From an uncultured Faecalicatena sp. (GTDB lineage Bacteria; Bacillota; Clostridia; Lachnospirales; Lachnospiraceae), in NCBI GenBank assembly GCA_948468385.1, contig CAOKHZ010000031.1:1-46277 (forward strand): a DNA stretch of 46,277 nt. The letters are read 5' to 3'. The notes beneath the pieces were generated by a model that ran no database searches, was not told the origin of the DNA, and saw nothing but the letters and a program-made list of their open reading frames with translations. Shown here in pieces: positions 8,563-17,206 of the stretch (positions are counted from its first letter, which is position 1; each line of letters opens with the position of its first letter). The position numbers and the translations under genes were made by a program.

Positions 8563-9100
8563 TTTTTAAAGTACTCCTACTTCCATTGGCAACAAAAAAG
8601 CTACAAATTGCCATTTCCAAGGATTGTGCCGTAAAAATTCTGAATTTGAAATTATAAAACCATAAATTGGCCATTTCCAACAATGCTTGTTTCTGAATAA
8701 CGTCCCTATGTGAGCAATGCCGCTTTAATTTGGCCACCAAATTATTCACGATAAAAAGTTCATTTATATATAAATCCATATCTTGTTCCAGATCTGAAAT
8801 CAATTGAATCGGCTGACGACGTAAAAACCAATAAGCGCTATATGCATATATTTTGTTTAAATTGGCATGGTCTATCTCATGAAATTCTTTCATCCTAATC
8901 ATGTCCGTAAAATAATCACACACCGCATACCCCAAACGTCTGCTGTTAATTTGAACGCAATCTGTCAAGCCTTTTTTCTCAATAAACTTCTTGGCATCCA
9001 AATACCAAACTCCGAAACGCTCTTGCAAGTCTTCCATCGTATAATAATCCAGAATAAAACCATATTCCATTCTACCCTCTTGATTTTCTTTTGTCTCCAT
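8555..9100 (-). CDS. Hypothetical protein upstream of the RelA/SpoT remnant
   Basis: 181 residues with no signal peptide or membrane span. The sequence is helical and aromatic-rich, for example YWFLRRQPIQLISDLEQ and LWFYNFKFRIFTAQ. I do not recognise the family. The start METKENQEG has AGGAG 8 bases upstream; an ATG 18 bases earlier lies before that site. Its last 8 bases overlap the start of the RelA/SpoT-domain gene, so the pair once formed a coupled unit and may have been a regulator/synthetase pair. AT-rich, probably acquired. A strong terminator lies just upstream, so the transcript source is unclear. Confidence 0.65.
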   Translation of the reverse strand: METKENQEGRMEYGFILDYYTMEDLQERFGVWYLDAKKFIEKKGLTDCVQINSRRLGYAVCDYFTDMIRMKEFHEIDHANLNKIYAYSAYWFLRRQPIQLISDLEQDMDLYINELFIVNNLVAKLKRHCSHRDVIQKQALLEMANLWFYNFKFRIFTAQSLEMAICSFFVANGSRSTLKND

Positions 9101-9133
9101 CCAACAATCTCCTAACATTTATAACGCATATCA

Positions 9134-9161
9134 CAAAAAAAGTCTGACTAGCAGTCAGACT
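9134..9161 (-). terminator. Rho-independent terminator after the 70-residue gene
   Basis: On the minus strand a perfect 9-bp stem (AGTCTGACT/AGTCAGACT) with a 3-base loop is followed by seven T residues. It begins 8 bases past the stop codon at 9170. With the promoter at 9427-9455 it defines a single-gene transcription unit. Confidence 0.92.
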
Positions 9162-9169
9162 CACATCCA

Positions 9170-9382
9170 TCAATTCAAATTCAAAAAGTCTTGTGAATCA
9201 ACATCATCCAGATATTCTTCAAACGCTTTCTGATCGTCCAATAAACCATTTTCTCTATAATTAGGTCCTTTATTCTCTGATTTATCTTTTTTATACTGAT
9301 TTGACAGAAAATCCTTCTTAAAACTCTCCATCTCGCGAAGCGTTTCCTTATCGAATCCGTACTGCTGAAACTGATTCCCCAT
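9170..9382 (-). CDS. Small hydrophilic protein of unknown function (70 aa)
   Basis: A 70-residue charged protein starting MGNQFQQYGFDKETLREME and ending DVDSQDFLNLN, with a lysine/glutamate-rich middle and an acidic tail. No cysteine, membrane span or recognised domain. AGAGGT lies 6 bases before the ATG. It has its own promoter (-35 TTTACA, 17 bp, -10 TAAGAT) and its own terminator, so it is probably really expressed. It sits at the ppdK-facing edge of the AT-rich insert. Confidence 0.68.
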   Translation of the reverse strand: MGNQFQQYGFDKETLREMESFKKDFLSNQYKKDKSENKGPNYRENGLLDDQKAFEEYLDDVDSQDFLNLN

Positions 9383-9426
9383 ACTTTTACCTCTTCTCGT
9401 CTTTCTCCAACAATATCAGCGTAGTA

Positions 9427-9455
9427 ATCTTAACATAAAAATCCATTTTTGTAAA
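9427..9455 (-). promoter_or_regulatory. Sigma-A promoter for the 70-residue gene
   Basis: The -35 TTTACA (9450-9455) and -10 TAAGAT (9427-9432) on the minus strand are spaced by exactly 17 bp, 45 bp before the start codon. Confidence 0.75.
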
Positions 9456-9553
9456 TAAGTATATTCGTTTTTACATTGACTTTCGTTACTTTTCAGTTAC
9501 TATTCACGTGGTGTAGGAAACTTCCCCTCCTTTTTAAATATACTATAAGGAAC

Positions 9554-9602
9554 AATAGACGAAAGGACTCCGAAGGAATACTCCTCCGAAGCCCTGTCTA
9601 TT
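9554..9602 (-). terminator. Long hairpin downstream of ppdK
   Basis: The ends AATAGAC and GTCTATT pair perfectly and enclose a second imperfect stem (CTTCGGA... with ...TCCTTCGG). It lies 29 bases after the ppdK stop. No T-run follows directly, so it is either a non-canonical terminator or an mRNA-stabilising 3' end. Confidence 0.5.
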
Positions 9603-9630
9603 CATGCAGCGATAACTATATCGCGCTCTC

Positions 9631-12255
9631 TTATTTGCTTGCAATCGCCGCCTGTGCTGCCGCCAGTCTTGCAATCGGCACGCGGAACGGTGAACAAGAC
9701 ACGTAATCCAAACCAATCTTGTTGCAGAACTCCACGGAAGACGGATCTCCACCATGCTCGCCACAGATACCGATATGCAGGCTCGGATTTACCGGCTTGC
9801 CAAGCTTGATGGCCATCTCCATCAGCTTGCCGACACCCGTCTGATCCAACTTCGCGAACGGATCGTTCTCGAAAATCTTCGCGTCATAGTACGCGTCCAA
9901 AAACTTCCCGGCATCGTCGCGGGAGAAGCCATACGTCATCTGGGTCAGGTCGTTCGTACCGAAGCAGAAGAAGTCCGCCTCTTTCGCGATTTCATCAGCC
10001 GTCAAGGCAGCCCTCGGAATCTCGATCATCGTGCCCACTTCATACTTCAAGTCGCTGCCTGCCGCCGCGATTTCCGCGTCAGCCGTCTCTACCACGACCT
10101 TCTTTACATACTTCAATTCCTTGATGTCGCCAATCAACGGAATCATGATTTCCGGCTTCACGTTCCAGTCAGCATGTGCCTTCTGCACGTTGATGGCCGC
10201 ACGGATGACGGCCTTCGTCTGCATCTTGGCAATCTCCGGATAAGTCACTGCCAAACGGCATCCGCGATGTCCCATCATCGGGTTGAACTCGTGCAGGCTG
10301 TCGATAATCGTCTTGATGTCCTCTACCGTCTTGCCCTGAGCGTCAGCCAGTTTCTTAATGTCCTCTTCCTCGGTCGGAACGAACTCGTGAAGCGGCGGGT
10401 CAAGGAAACGAATCGTTACCGGGTTGCCCTCCAAAGCCTCGTACAATGCCTCGAAGTCTCCCTGCTGGTAAGGCAGAATCTTCTCCAATGCGGCTTCCCT
10501 GTCCTCTGCGTTGTCCGCGCAAATCATCTCGCGGAACGCGGCAATCCTGCTTTCCTCGAAGAACATGTGCTCGGTACGGCAAAGGCCGATACCTTCTGCA
10601 CCAAGTTCGCGAGCTTTCTTCGCGTCAGCCGGGGTGTCCGCGTTGGTACGAACCTTCATCGTCCGATACTTGTCCGCCCACGCCATAATTCTGCCGAACT
10701 CACCGGCAATCTGAGCGTCAACGGTCGGGATGATGCCGTCGTAAATGTTACCCGTCGTACCGTCGATGGAAATCGGGTCTCCCTCGTGGAACTCTTTTCC
10801 GGCCAATGTAAACTTCTTATTTTCCTCGTCCATTGCGATGTCGCCGCATCCGGATACACAGCAGGTACCCATGCCGCGGGCAACGACTGCCGCGTGGGAG
10901 GTCATACCGCCGCGAACGGTCAAGATGCCTTGTGCGGACTTCATGCCCGTGATGTCTTCCGGTGACGTCTCCAGACGAACCAAAACGACCTTCTCGCCAC
11001 GAGCAGCCCACTCCACGGCATCATCAGCCGTAAATACGACCTTGCCGCAAGCAGCTCCCGGTGAAGCTCCAAGGCCTTTGCCCATCGGTGTCGCGGCCTT
11101 CAATGCGGCGGCATCGAACTGAGGATGCAAGAGCGTGTCCAGGTTACGCGGGTCAATCATGGCTACCGCTTCTTCCTCGGTTCTCATGCCCTCGTCCACC
11201 AGGTCACAAGCAATCTTCAATGCGGCCTGAGCCGTTCTCTTACCATTACGCGTCTGCAACATGAAGAGTTTTCTGTCCTGAATCGTGAACTCCATGTCCT
11301 GCATGTCTCTATAGTGATTCTCCAATGTAGAGCAAACCTTCGTGAACTGCTCAAACACTTCCGGCATCACGTCCGCCAATGCGGAAATCGGCTGCGGCGT
11401 ACGAACACCGGCAACAACGTCCTCGCCCTGCGCGTTCATCAAGAATTCACCCATCAGCTTCTTCTCGCCGGTTGCCGGGTCACGCGTGAATGCAACACCC
11501 GTACCGGACTCGTCAGACCAGTTACCAAACGCCATCTCCTGTACGTTGACGGCGGTTCCCCATGAATACGGGATGTCGTTGTCACGACGGTATACGTTCG
11601 CCCTCGGGTTGTCCCATGAACGGAACACGGCCTTGATGGCTCCCATCAACTGCTCCTTCGGATCATCCGGGAAATCCGCGCCAATCTTTTCCTTATACTC
11701 TGCCTTGAACTGGTTCGCCAGCTCTTTCAAGTCGTCCGCGGTCAAATCCACGTCCTGCGTCACGCCTCTCTCGGCCTTCATCTTGTCAATCAATTCTTCA
11801 AAATACTTCTTGCCCACTTCCATAACCACGTCAGAATACATCTGGATGAATCTTCTGTAGCAGTCGCGAGCCCATCTCTCATTACCCGTCTTCTTGGCAA
11901 CGACTTCCACCACTTCCTCGTTCAAACCGAGGTTTAAGATGGTGTCCATCATGCCAGGCATGGAAGCCCTTGCACCGGAACGCACGGACACAAGCAACGG
12001 ATTCTCCAAATCACCAAACTTCTTGCCCGTCACTTCCTCCATCTTCACGATGGCATCCATGATCTGCGCCATAATCTCGTCATTAATCTTTCTGCCGTCC
12101 TCGTAGTACTGCGTACAAGCTTCCGTCGTGATCGTGAATCCCTGCGGAACCGGAAGACCCAGATTCGTCATCTCGGCCAGGTTCGCGCCCTTTCCACCAA
12201 GCAGATTCCTCATGGTGGCGTTACCTTCCGTAAACATATAAACCCATTTTGCCAT
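9631..12255 (-). CDS. ppdK: Pyruvate, phosphate dikinase
   Basis: 874 residues, full length for the homodimeric bacterial enzyme, which interconverts pyruvate + ATP + Pi with PEP + AMP + PPi. The N-terminal ATP-grasp domain begins at LLGGKGANLAEM. The swivelling phosphohistidine domain has GGMTSHAAVVARGMG with the catalytic His near residue 455. The C-terminal PEP-utilising barrel has GIGLCRTEHMF and HIGICGEHGGDP with the catalytic Cys near 830. The SD GGGAGG and a strong promoter at 12309-12337 precede it. It probably has a glycolytic/gluconeogenic role in a PPi-using anaerobe. Confidence 0.98.
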   Translation of the reverse strand: MAKWVYMFTEGNATMRNLLGGKGANLAEMTNLGLPVPQGFTITTEACTQYYEDGRKINDEIMAQIMDAIVKMEEVTGKKFGDLENPLLVSVRSGARASMPGMMDTILNLGLNEEVVEVVAKKTGNERWARDCYRRFIQMYSDVVMEVGKKYFEELIDKMKAERGVTQDVDLTADDLKELANQFKAEYKEKIGADFPDDPKEQLMGAIKAVFRSWDNPRANVYRRDNDIPYSWGTAVNVQEMAFGNWSDESGTGVAFTRDPATGEKKLMGEFLMNAQGEDVVAGVRTPQPISALADVMPEVFEQFTKVCSTLENHYRDMQDMEFTIQDRKLFMLQTRNGKRTAQAALKIACDLVDEGMRTEEEAVAMIDPRNLDTLLHPQFDAAALKAATPMGKGLGASPGAACGKVVFTADDAVEWAARGEKVVLVRLETSPEDITGMKSAQGILTVRGGMTSHAAVVARGMGTCCVSGCGDIAMDEENKKFTLAGKEFHEGDPISIDGTTGNIYDGIIPTVDAQIAGEFGRIMAWADKYRTMKVRTNADTPADAKKARELGAEGIGLCRTEHMFFEESRIAAFREMICADNAEDREAALEKILPYQQGDFEALYEALEGNPVTIRFLDPPLHEFVPTEEEDIKKLADAQGKTVEDIKTIIDSLHEFNPMMGHRGCRLAVTYPEIAKMQTKAVIRAAINVQKAHADWNVKPEIMIPLIGDIKELKYVKKVVVETADAEIAAAGSDLKYEVGTMIEIPRAALTADEIAKEADFFCFGTNDLTQMTYGFSRDDAGKFLDAYYDAKIFENDPFAKLDQTGVGKLMEMAIKLGKPVNPSLHIGICGEHGGDPSSVEFCNKIGLDYVSCSPFRVPIARLAAAQAAIASK

Positions 12256-12308
12256 GTCTTAACGACCTCCCTAAAAAATTGTTAATTCTTGGACTAAGTT
12301 GCATATAC

Positions 12309-12337
12309 ATTCTAATGGTTTTGTCGTATTCCGTCAA
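12309..12337 (-). promoter_or_regulatory. Sigma-A promoter of ppdK
   Basis: Minus-strand TTGACG (12332-12337), a 17-bp spacer and TAGAAT (12309-12314), giving a leader of about 50 bases. Confidence 0.85.
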
Positions 12338-12354
12338 GAACTTTTTACATTTAG

Positions 12355-13755
12355 TTACATTTCCAGAAGGAACGCCTTGTAGCCCTTGTAGGCCTCGTAA
12401 ACGTCCGCCTTGCTGGTGACCTCCCATGGCGCGTGCATGCTAAGCACCGCCACGCCGCTGTCAACGACTTCCATTCCGTAATTTGCCATGATATAGGCAA
12501 TGGTTCCGCCGCCACCCGCGTCCACCCTGCCCAGCTCCGCGAACTGGTAGGCAACGCCCCGCGCGTCCATCGCCCGACGCACCTGCGCCAGATATTCCGC
12601 GTTGGCATCATTGGAACCGCTCTTTCCACGGCTTCCGGTAAACTTGTTAAACACCAGTCCCTTGGCAAAAAATGCTGAGCTGCGCTTTTCAAACATTTCC
12701 GCGAACATCGGGTCAAACGCGGCACTCACGTCGGAAGAAAGCATCTTGGAATTCTGCAGTGCCTTTCTTACTTTCAGTTCCGACTCGCCCGCCGTCAACG
12801 CCACCAACTCCGCCACGACGTTCTCAAAAAAGCGGGAATGCATGCCGGTCGCCCCGACGCTGCCGATTTCCTCCTTGTCTACCAAAATGCAGCATGCCGT
12901 GCGCTCCACTTCCGCAACGTCCAACATGGCAAACAACGAGGTGAACGCGCAGACGCGGTCATCCTGCCCGTAGGCGAGCACCATGCTCCGATCCAACCCG
13001 CAGTCCCTGGCCTTTCCCGCCGGAACGATTTCCAATTCTGCGGAAACGAAGTCCTCTTCTTCCATGCCATAATACTTCTCAAGCAATTCCAACATGTTTT
13101 TCTTAACGGCTTCCTTTTCCTTCTCGTCCAAATCCCCCACCTCGGCAAGCGGCCTGCTGCCAATCAGGAGGTCTAACTTTTCTCCCTCGACGACCTCGCT
13201 GGCCTTCTTCTCCATCTGCTTGCTTGCCAGATGAACCAGCAGGTCCGTGATGACAAACACCGGATCGTCCTCTTTGTCACCGATGGAAACTTGCGTGACG
13301 GTGCCGTCCTTCTTGGCAATTACGCCATGAATCGCAAGCGGTATGGTCACCCACTGGTACTTTTTGATTCCTCCATAATAATGCGTGTCAAGATAAGCCA
13401 GCTCGTCATTTTCATATAACGGGTTCTGCTTCACGTCGATACGCGGAGAATCAATATGCGCCCCCAAAATGTTCAACCCGTTTTCCAACGGCTGCTTTCC
13501 GATTTTGAATGCCACGATGCTCTTGTCCATGCACACGGCATACACCTTGTCCCCCGCTTTCAGACTCGGATTCGAATCTTTCTCTACGTCTTTCAAGTCA
13601 CGGTATCCCGCAGCCGCCAACTCACGCGCCGCAAGCATTACGCACTCGCGCTCCGTCTTGCCCTCGTCCAGGCAGGCCTTGTACTTGTCGTTCACCCGCT
13701 CTAACTCGGCAAGCTGCTCTTTCGTATACTTTTTCCACACGTTTTCCCTATCCAT
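12355..13755 (-). CDS. M18-family zinc aminopeptidase
   Basis: 466 residues. Cytosolic metallo-aminopeptidase of the aspartyl-aminopeptidase (M18) family. Motifs are ILGAHIDSPRIDVKQNPL (zinc His and Asp), ILVDKEEIGSVGATG (catalytic and metal-binding glutamates), SSDVSAAFDPMF and the C-terminal SMHAPWEV histidine. The start is ATG 13753-13755 with AAGGAG 8 bases upstream. A structured leader element (13792-13896) sits 37 bp before the gene; unlike the other copies it does not itself supply the ribosome site. Confidence 0.93.
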   Translation of the reverse strand: MDRENVWKKYTKEQLAELERVNDKYKACLDEGKTERECVMLAARELAAAGYRDLKDVEKDSNPSLKAGDKVYAVCMDKSIVAFKIGKQPLENGLNILGAHIDSPRIDVKQNPLYENDELAYLDTHYYGGIKKYQWVTIPLAIHGVIAKKDGTVTQVSIGDKEDDPVFVITDLLVHLASKQMEKKASEVVEGEKLDLLIGSRPLAEVGDLDEKEKEAVKKNMLELLEKYYGMEEEDFVSAELEIVPAGKARDCGLDRSMVLAYGQDDRVCAFTSLFAMLDVAEVERTACCILVDKEEIGSVGATGMHSRFFENVVAELVALTAGESELKVRKALQNSKMLSSDVSAAFDPMFAEMFEKRSSAFFAKGLVFNKFTGSRGKSGSNDANAEYLAQVRRAMDARGVAYQFAELGRVDAGGGGTIAYIMANYGMEVVDSGVAVLSMHAPWEVTSKADVYEAYKGYKAFLLEM

Positions 13756-13791
13756 ATTTCCACGCTCCTTTTCTATCTTAAATTTTTTATC

Positions 13792-13896
13792 GTTACTATA
13801 AGCACTTAGTGACCGTATTTTGGTCACTTATGTGCGAATGTAGTTGCCCGCAACTTGGCGAGGTTTTTTCGAGCCTAGTGTCTTGTAACTTCCTTT
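13792..13896 (-). repeat. Structured leader element, copy 2 (upstream of M18 aminopeptidase gene)
   Basis: Read toward the peptidase gene: GGAAGTTAC, core CTAGGC...GCCAAG, AACTACATTCGCAC, then AGTGACC/GGTCACT around a 7-base loop flanked by GCAC/GTGC, then TTATAGTAACG. The outer arm pairs AGTT with AACT, whereas copies 1 and 3 pair ACT with AGT. The 3' end lacks the AAGGAGG of the other copies; a separate ribosome site lies 30 bases further on. Confidence 0.82.
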
Positions 13897-13908
13897 ATTG
13901 ATAATCAT

Positions 13909-13932
13909 GGGGCGCATGAAACATCGCGCCCC
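13909..13932. other. Strong GC-rich hairpin in the glyS-M18 intergenic region
   Basis: GGGGCGC and GCGCCCC pair over a 10-base loop that itself contains ATG/CAT. It lies 130 bp past the glyS stop and just ahead of leader element copy 2. It could end glyS transcription although no T-run follows. The surrounding 13897-14062 region has no gene but has a second inverted pair, GTTCTTT/AAAGAAC (about 13969-14016). Confidence 0.5.
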
Positions 13933-14062
13933 AATCTATTTGAAAATATCATTAAGGAAGTTCTTTTCGCTAAATTCGACCTTCGGTCTCATTAATCTCA
14001 AAGAACGACCTCGCACTAAGTTCAAGCTTCGCCTATGACTCGCTTTCACTAAGTTGCTTTCG

Positions 14063-15454
14063 TCAGAATCTAAATTTGTCCTCGAAGTATGCCTTCAAAT
14101 CTTCGATTTTCACACGTTCCTGCGCCATTGTATCTCTGTCGCGCACCGTCACCGCGCCGTCCGTCTCCGATTCAAAATCATACGTCACGCAGAATGGCGT
14201 GCCAATCTCGTCCTGACGGCGATAACGCTTTCCGATATTCCCCCTGTCGTCATATTCACAATTATAATATTTTGACAACTCCGCGTAAATCTTCTGCGCG
14301 CCCTCTCCAAGCTTCTTCGACAACGGCAGCACGCCGATTTTTACCGGAGCCAAGGCCGGGTGGAAATGAAGCACCGTGCGGACGTCGCCGCCCTCAAGCT
14401 CTTCCTCGTCATACGCGCTGCAGAGGAACGCCAACACCATGCGATCCGCTCCCAGCGAAGGTTCAATCACGTACGGAATGTATTTTTCATTTTTCTCATC
14501 GTCAAAGTATGTCAAATCTTGCTTGGACACTTCCATGTGCTGCGTCAGGTCATAGTTCGTCCGGTCCGCGATGCCCCACAGCTCGCCCCAGCCAAACGGG
14601 AAGAGGAATTCCACGTCCGTCGTCGCCTTGCTGTAGAAGGAAAGCTCCTCCGGATCATGGTCACGGTAACGCACCTCGTCCGCCTTAAGTCCCAAGGAAC
14701 TCAGCCAGTCCAGACAGAACTGCTTCCAGTATGCGAACCACTCCAGATCCGTGTCCGGCTCGCAGAAAAATTCCAGTTCCATCTGCTCGAACTCCCGCGT
14801 GCGGAACGTAAAGTTACCCGGCGTAATCTCGTTACGGAAAGACTTTCCAATCTGGGCGATTCCAAACGGAATCTTCTTGCGGGAAGTCCGCTGCACGTTC
14901 TTAAAGTTCACAAAAATTCCTTGCGCCGTCTCAGGACGAAGATACACGGTGTTTTTCGCGTCTTCGGTCACGCCCTGAAACGTCTTGAACATCAGGTTGA
15001 ACTGGCGGATATCGGTAAAATTATGCTTGCCGCAAGACGGGCAGGCAATCTGCTTCTCCTCGATGAACGCCGTCATCTCCTCCTGCGACCACGCGTCAAC
15101 GCTGCCTTCCAGCCCGACACCGTTTTCCGCGCAGTAATCCTCAATCAATTTGTCGGCCCGAAACCGCTCATGGCACTCCTTGCAGTCCATCAGCGGATCG
15201 GAAAAACCACCCAAGTGACCGCTCGCCACCCATGTCTGTGGATTCATCAAAATCGCGCAGTCCACGCCGACGTTGTACGGCGACTCTTGTACGAATTTCT
15301 GCCACCAGGCCTTTTTCACATTGTTCTTCAGCTCCACGCCAAGATTTCCGTAATCCCATGTATTAGCCAAACCGCCGTAAATCTCGGAACCGGGGTATAC
15401 GAATCCTCTCGATTTTGCCAAGGCCACGATTTTGTCCATTGTCTTCTCTGCCAT
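14063..15454 (-). CDS. glyS: Glycyl-tRNA synthetase, alpha2 type
   Basis: 463 residues, the single-chain alpha2 class II enzyme (also called GlyQS/GRS1-type). Motifs are [18 protein letters not shown] at the N-terminus, zinc-type cysteine pairs ([15 protein letters not shown]), [16 protein letters not shown], the motif-2-like [34 protein letters not shown] and a C-terminal anticodon-binding domain. The promoter is at 15508-15536; the leader of about 50 bases is too short for a T-box, so tRNA-dependent attenuation is unlikely. Confidence 0.97.
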   Translation of the reverse strand: MAEKTMDKIVALAKSRGFVYPGSEIYGGLANTWDYGNLGVELKNNVKKAWWQKFVQESPYNVGVDCAILMNPQTWVASGHLGGFSDPLMDCKECHERFRADKLIEDYCAENGVGLEGSVDAWSQEEMTAFIEEKQIACPSCGKHNFTDIRQFNLMFKTFQGVTEDAKNTVYLRPETAQGIFVNFKNVQRTSRKKIPFGIAQIGKSFRNEITPGNFTFRTREFEQMELEFFCEPDTDLEWFAYWKQFCLDWLSSLGLKADEVRYRDHDPEELSFYSKATTDVEFLFPFGWGELWGIADRTNYDLTQHMEVSKQDLTYFDDEKNEKYIPYVIEPSLGADRMVLAFLCSAYDEEELEGGDVRTVLHFHPALAPVKIGVLPLSKKLGEGAQKIYAELSKYYNCEYDDRGNIGKRYRRQDEIGTPFCVTYDFESETDGAVTVRDRDTMAQERVKIEDLKAYFEDKFRF

Positions 15455-15507
15455 AACACAAATTCCTCACATTCTTTTGCTGCTTTTTCATTTTTCAATC
15501 GTTACCT

Positions 15508-15536
15508 ATTATAATGGTTTCCCTTCCGTTTGTAAA
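15508..15536 (-). promoter_or_regulatory. Sigma-A promoter of glyS
   Basis: Minus-strand TTTACA (15531-15536), 17-bp spacer and a perfect TATAAT (15508-15513), ending 54 bp before the start codon. Confidence 0.88.
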
Positions 15537-15574
15537 GGGCAACATTGGCCAGATTTACGTGCCTCCCCGTCCTT

Positions 15575-16972
15575 TTAAACCTCTTCCTCATAAACTACCG
15601 TGTCCAAGTCCACGCCCTTCGTCTCCTTCACCTTCCAGACAATTAAAAGGATGCCCACGGCAACAAACGGGACTACGGCCGTCATATAGCCAAATCCGAT
15701 TTTCGGAAAAAGGAGTGCCGCCCCGATGGGAACAATCTGCCCTAAAATACTTCCAAATGTAGAAATCAATCCCACTGCTCCCAACACGGAACCACGGTTA
15801 TAAGTAGGTGCCGACTCCGCGACCATCATGGACACATAATCCACGGTCAGCCACCAGCATCCCAGATAAAGCCCATAGAAAATTCCCACTAAATATGGGG
15901 ACGCTCCTAAAAACGCGCTGAAATTAAATCCCATAAATCCGGTCACCGCAATTACGCCGGAAACAGAGACAATCGCCTTTCGCCCCAGTCTGTCCCCAAC
16001 AAACCCGCCAATGGCAAGCAAAGCCGCATACATGAACGGAAAGATGAACAACGCTTGTGTAACGTTCTTTGTGGACATCCCGAAATCCGTCATGATGGAC
16101 TCTGGAAATGCCGACATCGTGGTACTGCTCACGGTAAATACCAGACTGGAGACGGCGAGCCACCGCAACTGTTTGTTTTTAAACAAATGCCCAATCGCCC
16201 GAAACACGCCCGATTTTTGCTGTGTCGATGAAGAATTCTTTTTTTCCTTTGCTTGTGGATGACGTTTTTCGTAAGGCTGCTCCAAATATTGAACCCGCTG
16301 AGCCAAAAATGTCGGGGATTCCCTTGTAACCAACAAGGAAAATACGGACACGCCGATTGCAATGATGGCCGGAAGCAGGTATACCCCTCTCCACAACTCT
16401 GTATCATTTCCCATGACGGCCGCGCGCAAAGCCGGAACCAGTAGCACGCTTAACGTCCCAATCGCCTTAATCACGCCGTAAATCGTGGCACGCTTTTCTT
16501 TCGGAACATTTTCATAAAGGTACACGATTTGCATGTCATGCATGACAAAAAATGACATCAGGCCATAGCCGATAAAATAAACGACCACGTTCGGCGACCA
16601 GAACGCCAAAAACAGTCCCACGCCCATTCCTACAGTATTGAACACCAAAAACGGCTTTCTTCCGAACTTATCCGCCAACGCTTTGTAAAATGGCACCACG
16701 ATCATAAATATATAAGAAAACATCTTTACCGTGCTGAAACGTGCCATCGCCTCATTAAAAGGTAAATTCAAAGGTTTCGCAAAAAACTCTGTCACCACGG
16801 AGGATTGCACCTGCGTGTTGATATTAGAAGTAATCTCATCCGCCACGCCGGCAAGCAAAAGCGCAAGCATCGTCAGCATCAGCCCATATTTTAACGGTTT
16901 CATGCCCTGCTGCTTTTTTCTTTTTTCCAGTTCCCGCATCTCTTTCGCTTCGTACTTCTCTCTTTTTCCCAT
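15575..16972 (-). CDS. MFS transporter
   Basis: 465 residues with about 12 membrane spans, a lysine-rich cytosolic N-terminus and a long charged central loop (around residues 230-255, KRHPQAKEKKNSSS). MFS signature loops are ADKFGRKP after the second or third span and the related GDRLGRKA in the second half, the usual pseudo-symmetry. The sugar-porter-like RESPTFL follows the sixth span. The substrate cannot be read from sequence. AAGGAG precedes the ATG. It is inserted between recO and glyS, which usually sit close together in related genomes, and has twin direct repeats upstream (17075-17109). Confidence 0.9.
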   Translation of the reverse strand: MGKREKYEAKEMRELEKRKKQQGMKPLKYGLMLTMLALLLAGVADEITSNINTQVQSSVVTEFFAKPLNLPFNEAMARFSTVKMFSYIFMIVVPFYKALADKFGRKPFLVFNTVGMGVGLFLAFWSPNVVVYFIGYGLMSFFVMHDMQIVYLYENVPKEKRATIYGVIKAIGTLSVLLVPALRAAVMGNDTELWRGVYLLPAIIAIGVSVFSLLVTRESPTFLAQRVQYLEQPYEKRHPQAKEKKNSSSTQQKSGVFRAIGHLFKNKQLRWLAVSSLVFTVSSTTMSAFPESIMTDFGMSTKNVTQALFIFPFMYAALLAIGGFVGDRLGRKAIVSVSGVIAVTGFMGFNFSAFLGASPYLVGIFYGLYLGCWWLTVDYVSMMVAESAPTYNRGSVLGAVGLISTFGSILGQIVPIGAALLFPKIGFGYMTAVVPFVAVGILLIVWKVKETKGVDLDTVVYEEEV

Positions 16973-17074
16973 AAGGCATTTCTCCTTTTCATTCTTTTAT
17001 CAATTGTCACTTGCTTGAAACCACAGCCGTCGGACAATTCTCAATTTATAATTATAAGGAAAAACAAGAGAATG

Positions 17075-17109
17075 TTTACCACGTTTTCTATACTTTTATC
17101 ACGTTTTCT
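17075..17109 (-). promoter_or_regulatory. Twin direct repeats upstream of the MFS gene (candidate operator)
   Basis: Two copies of TTTAYCACGTTTTCT (17075-17089 and 17095-17109) differ at one base and are spaced at a 20-bp period, close to two helical turns. A TATAAT-like box lies between them and the MFS start. Binding by a tandem repressor or activator is inference. Confidence 0.5.
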
Positions 17110-17151
17110 AAAATTTGCTTCGATAGCATCGGTGTACAGATTTGCCACAGA

Positions 17152-17169
17152 AAAAATCACCAGATTTTT
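17152..17169 (-). terminator. Weak A/T hairpin after recO
   Basis: AAAAATC/GATTTTT with a 4-base loop lies 38 bases past the recO stop. The T-rich 3' arm could serve as a weak terminator between recO and the MFS gene. Confidence 0.35.
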
Positions 17170-17206
17170 CAGACACCGCAGCCGCTCTCTCGCCAATACT
17201 TCCACA

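Noticed and set aside
9754-10965. A 403-codon open frame on the plus strand opposite ppdK
   Set aside because: It is antisense to a full-length, motif-complete ppdK, and its product is basic, low-complexity and without any domain. Long antisense frames are expected opposite GC-rich codon-biased genes.
15455-15507. T-box leader for glyS
   Set aside because: The leader from the consensus promoter is only about 50 bases and has no T-box motif or terminator.
14360-15514. A 384-codon open frame opposite glyS
   Set aside because: Shadow of glyS; the translated product is arginine/leucine-rich with no motif.
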